NCBI RefSeq assembly: GCF_018156225.1
Contig: NZ_JAGTAR010000002.1
Location: 218,881 to 282,880 of the forward strand
Length of the DNA stretch: 64,000 nucleotides
Origin: Carboxylicivirga sediminis
GTDB taxonomy: Bacteria; Bacteroidota; Bacteroidia; Bacteroidales; Marinilabiliaceae
Direction: 5' to 3'
A program made the position numbers and the translations under genes. How positions within the stretch are numbered: the stretch's first letter is position 1; every line of letters begins with the position of its first letter. The notes below the pieces were generated by a model that ran no database searches, was not told the origin of the DNA, and saw only the letters and a program-made list of their open reading frames with translations. Shown here in pieces: positions 20,579-28,742 of the stretch.

Positions 20579-22003
20579 ATGAAAGAGCTAACAATCCTAC
20601 TTTTTATGGTGCTTATAGCCTTGCCGGCACAGTCCAGGGGCCCAAAGTTCCAGAAGAAAGTTACGATGAACTACATTGTACCTAAAAATGCCCTGCAGAT
20701 GGGTATTGAAAAGGTGGCCGACTCCACCTATCACTACTGGTTTAGGCGCATGATAAACGATGATTATACCGAAACCTTTCAGTTTATGACCACACAAAAA
20801 ACCATTATGGCTGAAAGGTTTAACCTGGACTGCAAGGAGGGAACCATCATCCGCGATGGGCTCTATCAAAAAAGCTACAAAGGCGAGGTTATATCCGAAG
20901 GCAATTATCGCAACAACCACCGCGATGGCTATTTTTGGGTAAAAAACAAAAAAGGCAAGCTCATCCAAAATGAAGCTTATAAGTGGGACGGACAGCATGA
21001 GCAAGGCCTCATCGCCTATTTGAACAGCGATGAAACCATTGCGCGTAAAACGTACCTGCGTGATAAAAAAAAGCACGGCAAGGACTTATTCTACTACAAA
21101 AACGGCCAGATGATGATGAGCTGCGAGTATGCAAACAATCAGAAGCATGGCGAGCTGACTGCTTATTACCCCGATGGCCAGCTTCGACGGGTAGAGATGT
21201 ATGAGAACGACTCACTGGTTTCGGGTGAAATGCTTGATCTGAATGGTAGTAAAATACCTTGGGAACCGGCACAACAATCGTCAATTGATGCTGACCAGCT
21301 GGCACGTATCAAAGCCGACATTCACGCTATTATAGAAAGAAAACAGCCTGATAAGGCTCGTACCAAGCATTTGTCATTTGGCTTCACCCTCAATTCTGAG
21401 GGGAAGATACCCCCAAAATCGTGTCGATACAAAACAACGCTCAACAAAGAGGTTACAGCTGCCATTACCAGATATCTAAGTCAACTTAAACTTGAACCTT
21501 GCCGCCATGAAAACCAATCGGTTAATGCATACTATAGAATAAAACTGAATTTTGCTGAAGACATCAGTTATGATATTTCAATGGAGCGATTAAACCAGTA
21601 TGAAGGCAATACCACACTCTTCTATGGTGCCAAACCCATCGATGATTCCGAACCACTTTATTTTATTGTTGAACAGATGCCAGTTTTTCCTGGAGGTGAA
21701 CAAGGTCTGAGGAAATACATTTCGCAAAGTGTAAAGTATCCGGTAGAAGCCCAGAAAATGCGTGCACAGGGGCGTGTATACATCTCATTTGTGGTGGATA
21801 AAAACGGAAATTTAAAAGATATTAAAGTAGCCCGAAGTGTGGATTATAACCTTGATAAGGAAGCTCTGCGCGTAATCAGTAATATGCCTAAATGGATCCC
21901 AGGTTATCTTAATGGCGAGCCTGTAGATGTGTCTTATACAATTCCTATAAATTTTATCCTTCAATGCAATGCGGATAGAATGCTCAATGTTGATAACTTT
22001 TAA
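20579..22003 (+). CDS. TonB C-terminal-domain protein with YwqK/MORN-like repeats
   Basis: 474 residues. An N-terminal hydrophobic segment (about 1-19, LLFMVLIALPAQSRG) acts as signal or anchor. The middle (about 95-225) has repeated G-x-Y/W-x-x-x-x-x-x-G units such as SEGNYRNNHRDGYFW and KNGQMMMSCEYANNQKHGE, typical of toxin-antitoxin YwqK/MORN-like repeats. The C-terminal 95 residues form a TonB domain: MPVFPGGEQGLRKYI, VKYPVEAQ, GRVYISFVVDKNG and VSYTIPINF. TonB domains contact TonB-box receptors and transfer proton-motive energy, so it may serve the SusC proteins nearby. The long proline-rich periplasmic linker of classical TonB is absent and replaced by the repeats. It stands alone between two terminators. 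Confidence 0.85.
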   Translation: MKELTILLFMVLIALPAQSRGPKFQKKVTMNYIVPKNALQMGIEKVADSTYHYWFRRMINDDYTETFQFMTTQKTIMAERFNLDCKEGTIIRDGLYQKSYKGEVISEGNYRNNHRDGYFWVKNKKGKLIQNEAYKWDGQHEQGLIAYLNSDETIARKTYLRDKKKHGKDLFYYKNGQMMMSCEYANNQKHGELTAYYPDGQLRRVEMYENDSLVSGEMLDLNGSKIPWEPAQQSSIDADQLARIKADIHAIIERKQPDKARTKHLSFGFTLNSEGKIPPKSCRYKTTLNKEVTAAITRYLSQLKLEPCRHENQSVNAYYRIKLNFAEDISYDISMERLNQYEGNTTLFYGAKPIDDSEPLYFIVEQMPVFPGGEQGLRKYISQSVKYPVEAQKMRAQGRVYISFVVDKNGNLKDIKVARSVDYNLDKEALRVISNMPKWIPGYLNGEPVDVSYTIPINFILQCNADRMLNVDNF

Positions 22004-22024
22004 CACCTATCAATAAAACCGTGT

Positions 22025-22063
22025 AAAAAACCTGACATGATGTAGAGTCCTGTCAGGTTTTTT
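22025..22063. terminator. Bidirectional rho-independent terminator after the TonB-domain gene
   Basis: AAAAAACCTGACA (22025-22037) pairs perfectly with TGTCAGGTTTTTT (22051-22063) around a 13-nt loop. The A tract before and T tract after allow use on both strands. It ends the plus-strand TonB-domain gene and could also act on transcripts arriving from the minus-strand esterase gene. Confidence 0.8.
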
Positions 22064-22143
22064 TATGCCTTATCACATCCTCATCTTTTCCAAGCATACA
22101 CTCCTTTTTACTAAATAACTGTACAATCATCTGCTGCACACTG

Positions 22144-22330
22144 CAGCAAGGTTTCCAAATGTTTGGAAGTGTTCACGCTGACGGCAGCAAGGTTTCCAAA
22201 TGTTTGGAAGTGTTCACGCTGACGGCAGGAAGGTTTCCAAATGTTTGGAAGTGCTCCCGCTGACGGCAGCAAGGTTTCCAAATGATTGGAAGTGCTCCCG
22301 CTGACGGCAGGAAAATTTCGAAATGGTAAA
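22144..22330. repeat. 41-bp tandem repeat array with internal palindrome (4 full copies plus a decayed fifth)
   Basis: Copies start at 22144, 22185, 22226 and 22267, and a degenerate fifth starts at 22308; the period is exactly 41 bp. Each unit begins CAGSAAGG and contains the palindrome TTCCAAA-TG-TTTGGAA; copy 4 changes the right arm to ATTGGAA. Copies 1-2 end TGTTCACGCTGACGG, while copies 3-4 end TGCTCCCGCTGACGG. The array lies between a terminator and the 3' end of the minus-strand esterase gene. It is not CRISPR: there are no variable spacers. It could be a protein-binding array, an RNA hairpin series or replication slippage. Confidence 0.85.
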
Positions 22331-22402
22331 AAAGTCATACGGTTCGCATCCTTATAGGCATCTTGATGATAAGGATGCGGCCCATTATGAATTCTATAGC
22401 GT

Positions 22403-24175
22403 TTAATCCTCCAGCTGCATGGCAGGACGCGGCCAGTCGGCATCCACAAAACCGGGCTCTTTCTTCGGCTTGTTCACCACCACCTCTTCGGCCCCTTCGG
22501 TATGCAAGTCCCAGTTATCGGTTCTGAAGGGCGATGCCGGAAAGCTCTCGGCATTATACAGCAGGTTCTGTTGCGAGGGATTCATGGCCCATGCATAGCG
22601 CACCGCCAAAGGTTTAGCCACCTTGGGTGAGCTCACCACAACAGTATTTCCTTTTATCTCGGCTTGGGCCCAATACCACTTTTTGTCGGCACCGGCAATG
22701 GCAAAGCTGTTCAAGGGCGCCTCTGTGGCTTTGGTCAGGCCCTTACCCACCCCATCGAACGACAATACTATACTATTACCTTGGCTTGTATGACTGGTAT
22801 AATACGGCCCGTGCCCCACCACATCTTTATGGTACACATCGCGCAGCACCGTGCAGGCATGGCGTACACCGATGGGCTTCTTATTTTTAGGGTGCAAGGC
22901 TATGGGGCTACCCGTATCGATGGATACCACCATGCCCACATTCTCCATCTCCTGTGCCAGCTCCAGCATCATCTGCCTTGATACAGCCCAGGGAGCTTCC
23001 ACCCCTTCCACCGCCTGCTTCTGCTCAATGCCCCAACCGGGCAATTGCGTCATCGAAAAATAGAAGTCGCTCTGCGTGTGGCCCTCCGAATGCGTGTACC
23101 ACAGCTCGCGATAAGTGTTAATCAGGCGCTCAAGCTGCCCTTTAAAGGCCAGGGCCTGTTGCACCGTTTTGGAGTTGCGCTCGCCCTGGTACCAGATGAT
23201 GCCCCTGATGCCATAACCCAGTAACGGATGCACCATGACATTATAAATATGCTGCGGATACTGATTGCCCAGGTTGGCCGGTTTGGTAATGATGGGCGCC
23301 ATTAATGTTTTGTTCCTACTCTTCATGGTATCGCCATTGGCCATAGCCTGATGGTAGGTCTTCAAATCGGCGAAATACTGATTCAACATACTATCAGGAT
23401 CAATACCCAGCTTGCTGGTCTGCCGAAGCGTTACCTCATCCAGTCCCTGCTTATGGTAGCGGCTGCGGGCTATATCGTCCTGTTTCTGCCATGGTATCCA
23501 GCCCTCCACGGGCGTGCCGGCATAGGCCTGCACAATGATGCCCACCGGCACATTGAGCTGCCGCTGAAGCGTTGAACCAAAATACCACGACACCGCTGAG
23601 GTGGCAGCAGCCGATTCTGCATCTGATTCCTTCCATTGGCCAGTGGGACAATCGTTTTTAGGTTCGTGCCAGTGCTGACGGTCCGATTTATAGATCCGTA
23701 GATTCTCCTGTTTAGCGTGCTTAAGGTCCTCTTCAGCCGTAAAGGTGTTGCGCAGGGCCCAGCCCATATTCGATTGCCCCAGACAAAGCCATACCTCGCC
23801 AATGGCCACATTCTTTATGGCGATTTGTTCTGATGATGTTTCAATTGTAAGTGATTCGCCTGTGCGGTAAGATGGCGTAGGCAATAGCACTTTCCAGCGG
23901 CCAGTCTCATTGGCCAGAGCTGCAACCTCTTCACCCCATGAGGCGGTTACACTCACATTATCGCCAGGCTTTGCCCAGCCCCAAATAGCGTTGGAGGTAT
24001 TTTGCTGCAACACCATGTTACTGTCAAAAAATGTGGGCAGCTTCAGTTGTGCTGTTCCCGCTACTGGAAGGATACATGCCAACAGCATCAAGCCTAGGTA
24101 TTTCAAAGAGGTGATACTTCCCAACAAAGACTTAACGATAGATTTCATCATATTTTGGATTGATTTTGTAAACAT
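22403..24175 (-). CDS. Sialate O-acetylesterase-like (SASA/SGNH) secreted esterase
   Basis: 590-residue carbohydrate-esterase-type protein expected to remove O-acetyl groups from sugars. After a hydrophobic leader (ending near LPVAGTAQ; a second in-frame ATG pair at 24151/24148 would shorten it) comes a beta-sandwich region with DSNMVLQQN and WGWAKPGDNVSV. The SGNH block follows, with GEVWLCLGQSNMGW and nucleophile Ser135. GIIWYQGERNS is the typical second block. It is the last gene of the long minus-strand block, starting 4 bp after the stop of the sulfatase upstream. Its G+C is clearly higher than most of the window (57-58% in two 60-bp lines counted). Despite the family name, sialic acid need not be the substrate; acetylated algal glycans are plausible. 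Confidence 0.88.
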   Translation of the reverse strand: MFTKSIQNMMKSIVKSLLGSITSLKYLGLMLLACILPVAGTAQLKLPTFFDSNMVLQQNTSNAIWGWAKPGDNVSVTASWGEEVAALANETGRWKVLLPTPSYRTGESLTIETSSEQIAIKNVAIGEVWLCLGQSNMGWALRNTFTAEEDLKHAKQENLRIYKSDRQHWHEPKNDCPTGQWKESDAESAAATSAVSWYFGSTLQRQLNVPVGIIVQAYAGTPVEGWIPWQKQDDIARSRYHKQGLDEVTLRQTSKLGIDPDSMLNQYFADLKTYHQAMANGDTMKSRNKTLMAPIITKPANLGNQYPQHIYNVMVHPLLGYGIRGIIWYQGERNSKTVQQALAFKGQLERLINTYRELWYTHSEGHTQSDFYFSMTQLPGWGIEQKQAVEGVEAPWAVSRQMMLELAQEMENVGMVVSIDTGSPIALHPKNKKPIGVRHACTVLRDVYHKDVVGHGPYYTSHTSQGNSIVLSFDGVGKGLTKATEAPLNSFAIAGADKKWYWAQAEIKGNTVVVSSPKVAKPLAVRYAWAMNPSQQNLLYNAESFPASPFRTDNWDLHTEGAEEVVVNKPKKEPGFVDADWPRPAMQLED

Positions 24176-24179
24176 ACTA

Positions 24180-26429
24180 TTATCGTTTTAGGAATTTCCG
24201 AACCAGATAGCCCTCGTCCATTTTCAGACGCAGCACATACATGCCTTTAGGTAACATGGCCACATCAATCCCCCTGGTAATAGCCTCATCACTGGCCGAG
24301 CAACACACCTTGCCGTTTACATCAATCACTTCAGCACACGAGCCATCGTAGCCCTCTATGTATATTTTTTCGCGAGCCGGATTCGGATATAAACTTACCG
24401 ACTGCGCCATACGCTCTGTAATAGCTGTGCTCACCGGCTCGCGAGAATTGGGATCGTTATTAAAAAGGATGTCATCCACATAGATATCCACCGGACCAAC
24501 CTCGCTGGTGTAATCCACCTGTATCCACACTTTGCCGCAAGCACTGTATTCGGCCCCCATGTCAAACACCAGGTCCTGCCAGGTATTCAGCTGAGTAGCA
24601 TCATAGGCCAGCATACTTTCGGTGATTACCTTGCCCGAGTTGTCGCTTTTCGATAGTTGAAAACGCGTACCCGACGCCCTGCTTTTCAGCACTTTCATGT
24701 GCACATAGCGGGGAGCATCAAACTCTTTCACCACGGCCGAGGTACCAATGTAGTTGCGTGTATTATCGGCCCCGCGTGTCACCTTCAGCACCGTATTACT
24801 GGTATTAATGCCTGCTTTCAAAGGATTAGCCACAATATCAACCTGCACAGCTCCCAGCACTCCATACTTATAGGATGTGTTTTCAAAATCTTCGGAATAG
24901 ATAGTACCATCGGGCGGATAAATCGTCCATTTATCTTCAACCACCACCAGATTAGGCGCATGTCCTACCCAGTTAGCATCAGCAATCACCTTCACAAATT
25001 CGGCATATGTTTGCGCCACATCGCCGGTTGACTGGTAGGTATTAAACACGGACAGAATGGGATCGCTGCTCTGCTGCATCTCCTCCAGCAGGTATTGCCG
25101 ATAGGCTTCAATCTCATCGGCATAGCCCGGATCATCAATCAGGTTGTTGAGGCAATCGGGGTCATTGGCCACATCATAAAACTCTTCTGGAATACGTGTC
25201 AGGATGAAATCGCAACGCTCCTGCCAGTAGCTGTCGGTTTGCCCCAGGTTAAGCATGGTTTCGAAAAAACTGGCACCCAACGATGAACTGTTGTAGGTGG
25301 TGCGCCCATCGTGCCATGGGTTGAAGATATAGGCGTATTGTGTGTTATGCACCTTACGGAAGGCGTAAATATTTTTACCGATGGTGGTATTATAAGTTGT
25401 AAAAAGGCGCTTCCGGCCGTTCTGTTGTTCGCCTCGCACGTGCGGTAACAGCGATTGCCCGTCTAATCCTTCTGGAATACTGATGCCGGTGGCCTCGCAG
25501 ATGGTAGGAAAAATATCCAGAACGGACACCAGCTCGTTGATATCGGTACCGGGCGTTACCAGCTCACTGCCGTTCCAGCGCATTATCAGTGGTGTTTTAG
25601 TACTGTGATAGTATATATTTGATTTGATACTTGGTGCTGCCATGCCATGGTCCGACAGGAAGAACACCAAGGTGTTATCAGCAATATTCTGTTCGTCGAG
25701 CACCTGCAGTACTTTGCCCACCACATCATCGCAGCGGCGCGACGAACAAAGGTACTCGGCCATTTCGGTGCGCACCGTCTCGTCTTCGGGCAGCCAGGCT
25801 GGCATAATGACATCCTCAGGATAAAATATTTTTGAAGGGTGGGATAGCTTTTCGCTCAGCGTAGAGCCCACACTGCTCAATTTATAATAAGGCCGGTGTG
25901 GGTCGTGCGAATTCACAATCAGGTAAAAGGGCTTGCCCACATCGTTTAAGGCCGAATCGATAACAGTGGATACCCTGTCGTAAAATACATCGGTGTTACG
26001 CTCCATCTCTTCGTCGATGGCCCAGGGGGTCACACCTTCGTAAGGGGTGCTGTGCGCTACCTTACCCAATATACCAACAAAATAGCCATTGGCATTAAAT
26101 ACATTGGGGATGGTAGGTATGTTTTTAATACGTAAATCATGGAAGCCCTCTCCTCCACTACGGTGCGGCAAACGCCCCGTATTAATGGCATTACGCGATG
26201 GCATGCAGGCTGTTGAAGCCACGTGGGCATTGCTAAAGATAATGCCGTCGGCCGCCAGCTGATCAATATTGGGGGTGACACCTTCAGCCTGTTGCTCTCC
26301 ATTGAAGCAGCCAACGGTGTTCCAGTTCATGTCATCGGCTGTTATAATCAGGATATTGGGGCGCTGGCCAGACAAGCCAACACAAAAACTTAGCAGCAGT
26401 GCAACTATTGCATATTTCATTTGATTCAT
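24180..26429 (-). CDS. SGSH-like S1 sulfatase with C-terminal binding-like module and T9SS tail
   Basis: 749 residues. The signal peptide ends near GLSGQ. The sulfatase domain (about 22-470) has metal-binding TADDMNW, formylglycine target Cys75 in ACMPSRN followed by INTGRLPHRSGGEGFH, LILGKV-type LGKVAHSTP in place of the usual GKWHLG, NSHDPHRP and FLSDHGM. The layout resembles heparan N-sulfatase (SGSH)-type sulfatases, with moderate certainty. Residues of about 530-665 form a jelly-roll-like module ending DIYVDDILF. The last about 70 residues are a T9SS type A sorting domain (YPNPAREKIYIEG to RKFLKR), so it is secreted and attached to the cell surface. One 60-bp line counted is 62% G+C, unlike neighbours. 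Confidence 0.9.
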   Translation of the reverse strand: MNQMKYAIVALLLSFCVGLSGQRPNILIITADDMNWNTVGCFNGEQQAEGVTPNIDQLAADGIIFSNAHVASTACMPSRNAINTGRLPHRSGGEGFHDLRIKNIPTIPNVFNANGYFVGILGKVAHSTPYEGVTPWAIDEEMERNTDVFYDRVSTVIDSALNDVGKPFYLIVNSHDPHRPYYKLSSVGSTLSEKLSHPSKIFYPEDVIMPAWLPEDETVRTEMAEYLCSSRRCDDVVGKVLQVLDEQNIADNTLVFFLSDHGMAAPSIKSNIYYHSTKTPLIMRWNGSELVTPGTDINELVSVLDIFPTICEATGISIPEGLDGQSLLPHVRGEQQNGRKRLFTTYNTTIGKNIYAFRKVHNTQYAYIFNPWHDGRTTYNSSSLGASFFETMLNLGQTDSYWQERCDFILTRIPEEFYDVANDPDCLNNLIDDPGYADEIEAYRQYLLEEMQQSSDPILSVFNTYQSTGDVAQTYAEFVKVIADANWVGHAPNLVVVEDKWTIYPPDGTIYSEDFENTSYKYGVLGAVQVDIVANPLKAGINTSNTVLKVTRGADNTRNYIGTSAVVKEFDAPRYVHMKVLKSRASGTRFQLSKSDNSGKVITESMLAYDATQLNTWQDLVFDMGAEYSACGKVWIQVDYTSEVGPVDIYVDDILFNNDPNSREPVSTAITERMAQSVSLYPNPAREKIYIEGYDGSCAEVIDVNGKVCCSASDEAITRGIDVAMLPKGMYVLRLKMDEGYLVRKFLKR

Positions 26430-26927
26430 CGATTTGGAATTATTTTATGTTAGCACAGCTTAACACAAGACAAGAAAAGGTTCTCATCTGATTTCATATG
26501 GCTATAACCCGCCTTCGCTTCATACCTTTTTAATTATTTTGATTTCGCCATCTATCTGGTTAATCACCAAAAAACAAAATCCAGATAACTTGGGCAGGGT
26601 ATTCTGAGCCCGATACAAATCTTCGTTTACAATAGGGTAGCAAGTTCCATCGGAAAAATGAACCGATGCGAATAAAATGTTAGCCAGCTGACCATTTTGT
26701 ATAGTCTCTTTCATCTCAATCACGTTTAAGTACTCATCACAACACACTATACTTTCATTAAATAATGAAGTAACAAGAGCTATATACAAACTCCTATCTC
26801 CCGTACTTACGAGTGGTTATATTCAGCCACGTGTTTCCGGCACCAACTTCTTTTTGCGTTTTTTAGTCAATCAGTAGGAGAAGGACTAAAAGCTCTTTGG
26901 CTGTTACTTCATTACAATTATCTACAC
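26430..26927. other. Intergenic stretch (498 bp) with only a doubtful small ORF
   Basis: Between the SGSH-like sulfatase start and the Spy-like stop there is no convincing gene. A weak minus-strand frame (26520-26714) is listed separately. No hairpin terminator or clear promoter pair was recognised, although the sulfatase probably needs its own promoter here because the gap is much larger than others in this block. Confidence 0.4.
26520..26714 (-). CDS. Doubtful small ORF (64 aa), unrecognised
   Basis: From ATG at 26714 the frame encodes about 64 residues (METIQ-like start MKETIQNGQLAN, ending DGEIKIIKKV). Upstream in-frame extension to 26789 depends on a TTG start. No domain, signal peptide or membrane helix is evident. 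The sequence is protein-like, with mixed hydrophobic and charged residues, so it could be a real small protein, a relic of a larger gene, or chance. Confidence 0.22.
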   Translation of the reverse strand: MKETIQNGQLANILFASVHFSDGTCYPIVNEDLYRAQNTLPKLSGFCFLVINQIDGEIKIIKKV

Positions 26928-27281
26928 TTACTTATTCTTTTGCGCTTTTTTATGCTTCTGCCATTTGGCCATTTGCTCCTTGGTACACACCTTTTTCATG
27001 TCAGCCATGTATGCTTGCATATTGGCCTTTCTAACATCCTTAAGTTCTTGTGAACCTTTGGCATGCTCCTTTGATGCCTTTGCATTCTTCAATCGCAACT
27101 GGGTCTTCAGTTCAATCATCTGGTTTTGCTGATCCTGACTCAAATCCATCACTTGTGCCATCTCAGTCACTTCCTGCTTTACGGCATCCTGTGCTTTCTT
27201 GCTCAACTTCTGTGCATTTACGTTAGTCATCAGTGCCAATGCACAAATCATCATCGTCAATTTTAAAATCTGCTTTTTCAT
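26928..27281 (-). CDS. Spy/LTXXQ-like small periplasmic protein (DUF4890-like)
   Basis: 117 residues with a signal peptide (MKKQILKLTMMICALALMTNVNAQ). The mature part is a charged helical protein with a Spy-like pattern: MDLSQDQQNQMIELK followed by VCTKEQMAKWQKHKK, resembling LTxxQ repeats of Spy/CpxP periplasmic chaperones and their Bacteroidetes relatives. It lies 25 bp downstream of a sulfatase stop and is likely co-transcribed. A chaperone or stress role for secreted sulfatases is possible but unproven. Confidence 0.65.
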   Translation of the reverse strand: MKKQILKLTMMICALALMTNVNAQKLSKKAQDAVKQEVTEMAQVMDLSQDQQNQMIELKTQLRLKNAKASKEHAKGSQELKDVRKANMQAYMADMKKVCTKEQMAKWQKHKKAQKNK

Positions 27282-27306
27282 AACTCTTTCCTTTTAATTT
27301 AGTTGA

Positions 27307-28734
27307 TTATTTTATCCTATTAAATGGCACCTTGAATAAGCCACGATCGGGCATTTGCGAATCCATACGATGGAAAGCATCCAATAGCTCATTAAACTTC
27401 TCGGGGTAGGCTTCCGACAGGTCGTGGCGTTCCCAGGGATCGTTTTTGATATTAAACAATTTAGGTTTGATGCTGTGCTTATCCATGACCATATCCTTGG
27501 TCATGTGCAACACCTTCTCCTGGTCGTTCCAGGTAATCTTCCAGTCGCCTTCGCGATAAGCATAATCATCCTGATAACGCCAATACAGGTAGTCATGCGG
27601 GCTTTCCTTCTTTTCATGGTTCAGGTAGGGCAACAAATTCACTCCATCGTAGCCGGTTGAAGGCATATCAATCCCCAGAAAACCGGTGATGGTTGGTGCA
27701 ACATCAATAGCTATCACCGGTTCGTTGTAGCGTTTGCCGGCAGGCACCTCGCCAGGCCACTTCACACAAAACGGCACACGGATGCCCCCTTCGTAGGTAT
27801 CCCCTTTATAGCCGCGCAGGCCGTTGGTTTTACTCATCACAAAGTCGCCGGTGTTAATTTTGGTTGGCCCCGCAATAGTAGCGGGTGAGCCATTATCCGA
27901 CAAAAAGAAAATAGCCGTATTCTCGCTGATACCGCACTTTTCCAGGATCTCCATCAAGGCGCCCACACCGTCGTCAATGGCCAGTGTCATAGCAGCCAGT
28001 ATGCGTCGGTATTTATGGTCGTATTCATACAGCTCATCCACACGGGCCAGGTCCTCCTCAGTTGCCGACCACGGATAATGCACCGCGTTGTAGGCGACGT
28101 ATAAGAAGAAAGGCTCATTGTGATTGGCCTCAATAAAACCGACTGCTTCTTCATTAATTTTAGTCGTCAGGTAATCGCCTTTTTTGTAGTTCACAATCTC
28201 GTTGTTGCGATGAATGGGCCAGTTATCTTTACGGGCCTTGTAGGTTGTATCGGCCCAAAAGTAATCGTGTCCGCCAGCCAGAAAACCATAGAAATAGTCG
28301 AAGTTGCGGTTCCACGGCAGAAACTCGTCCTGCGCCTTACCGAAGTGCCATTTACCAAGGGCACCGGTTGTGTAGCCGGCTTTTTTCAGCATGTCCTGCA
28401 GCATGGGCTGGTCCGTTGGAAAGCCCCCTTTGGAATTAGGCCCGAAATTACCATTGATACCAAATTTATTCTGGTAGCGTCCTGACATCAATCCGGCGCG
28501 TGATGGGCCACACACCGAGCAAGTAACGTATCCCTGGGTAAAGTAAGTTCCTTCGGCCGCCAGCTTATCAATATTGGGCGTTATCATATCCAGTGCACCA
28601 TGGTAGCCCACATCCCCATAGCCCATATCGTCCACCAGGATAATGATAAAGTTAGTTGGCTTTGGTTTGTTGGAAGCTATGACACCACCACTAAACATCC
28701 ATAAAAGGCCTAGTAATAAAGGTATTTGTCTCAT
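27307..28734 (-). CDS. S1 family sulfatase (CGPSR motif), group A
   Basis: 475-residue secreted sulfatase with signal peptide MRQIPLLLGLLWMFSGGVIA. Metal-binding DD is in ILVDDMGYGDVGYHG; the formylglycine Cys75 lies in SVCGPSRAGLMSGRYQNKFG. GALGKWHFG, FLSDNGSP and YEGGIRVPFCVKWPG follow. It closely resembles the sulfatases at 32304-33716 and 39775-41571, sharing the FDYFYGFL(A/N/G)G signature, so these form one paralogous group. No T9SS tail or lipobox is seen, so it is probably periplasmic. It lies between GH43 (8-bp gap) and the Spy-like gene. Which sulfate it removes cannot be told. Confidence 0.93.
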   Translation of the reverse strand: MRQIPLLLGLLWMFSGGVIASNKPKPTNFIIILVDDMGYGDVGYHGALDMITPNIDKLAAEGTYFTQGYVTCSVCGPSRAGLMSGRYQNKFGINGNFGPNSKGGFPTDQPMLQDMLKKAGYTTGALGKWHFGKAQDEFLPWNRNFDYFYGFLAGGHDYFWADTTYKARKDNWPIHRNNEIVNYKKGDYLTTKINEEAVGFIEANHNEPFFLYVAYNAVHYPWSATEEDLARVDELYEYDHKYRRILAAMTLAIDDGVGALMEILEKCGISENTAIFFLSDNGSPATIAGPTKINTGDFVMSKTNGLRGYKGDTYEGGIRVPFCVKWPGEVPAGKRYNEPVIAIDVAPTITGFLGIDMPSTGYDGVNLLPYLNHEKKESPHDYLYWRYQDDYAYREGDWKITWNDQEKVLHMTKDMVMDKHSIKPKLFNIKNDPWERHDLSEAYPEKFNELLDAFHRMDSQMPDRGLFKVPFNRIK

Positions 28735-28742
28735 CTTGATTT

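Noticed and set aside
22144..22330. CRISPR array
   Set aside because: Units are direct tandem copies with no unique spacers, no leader and no cas genes in the window.
22111..22449. 112-residue minus-strand frame across the 41-bp repeat array
   Set aside because: Its repeats (units like FQTFGNLAAVS) simply translate the tandem DNA repeat, and because 41 is not a multiple of 3 the frame shifts with each copy. It also overlaps the end of the esterase gene in another frame.
23470..23811. Minus-strand 113-residue frame within the esterase gene
   Set aside because: It lies wholly inside a well-supported gene in another frame and is a by-product of higher G+C.
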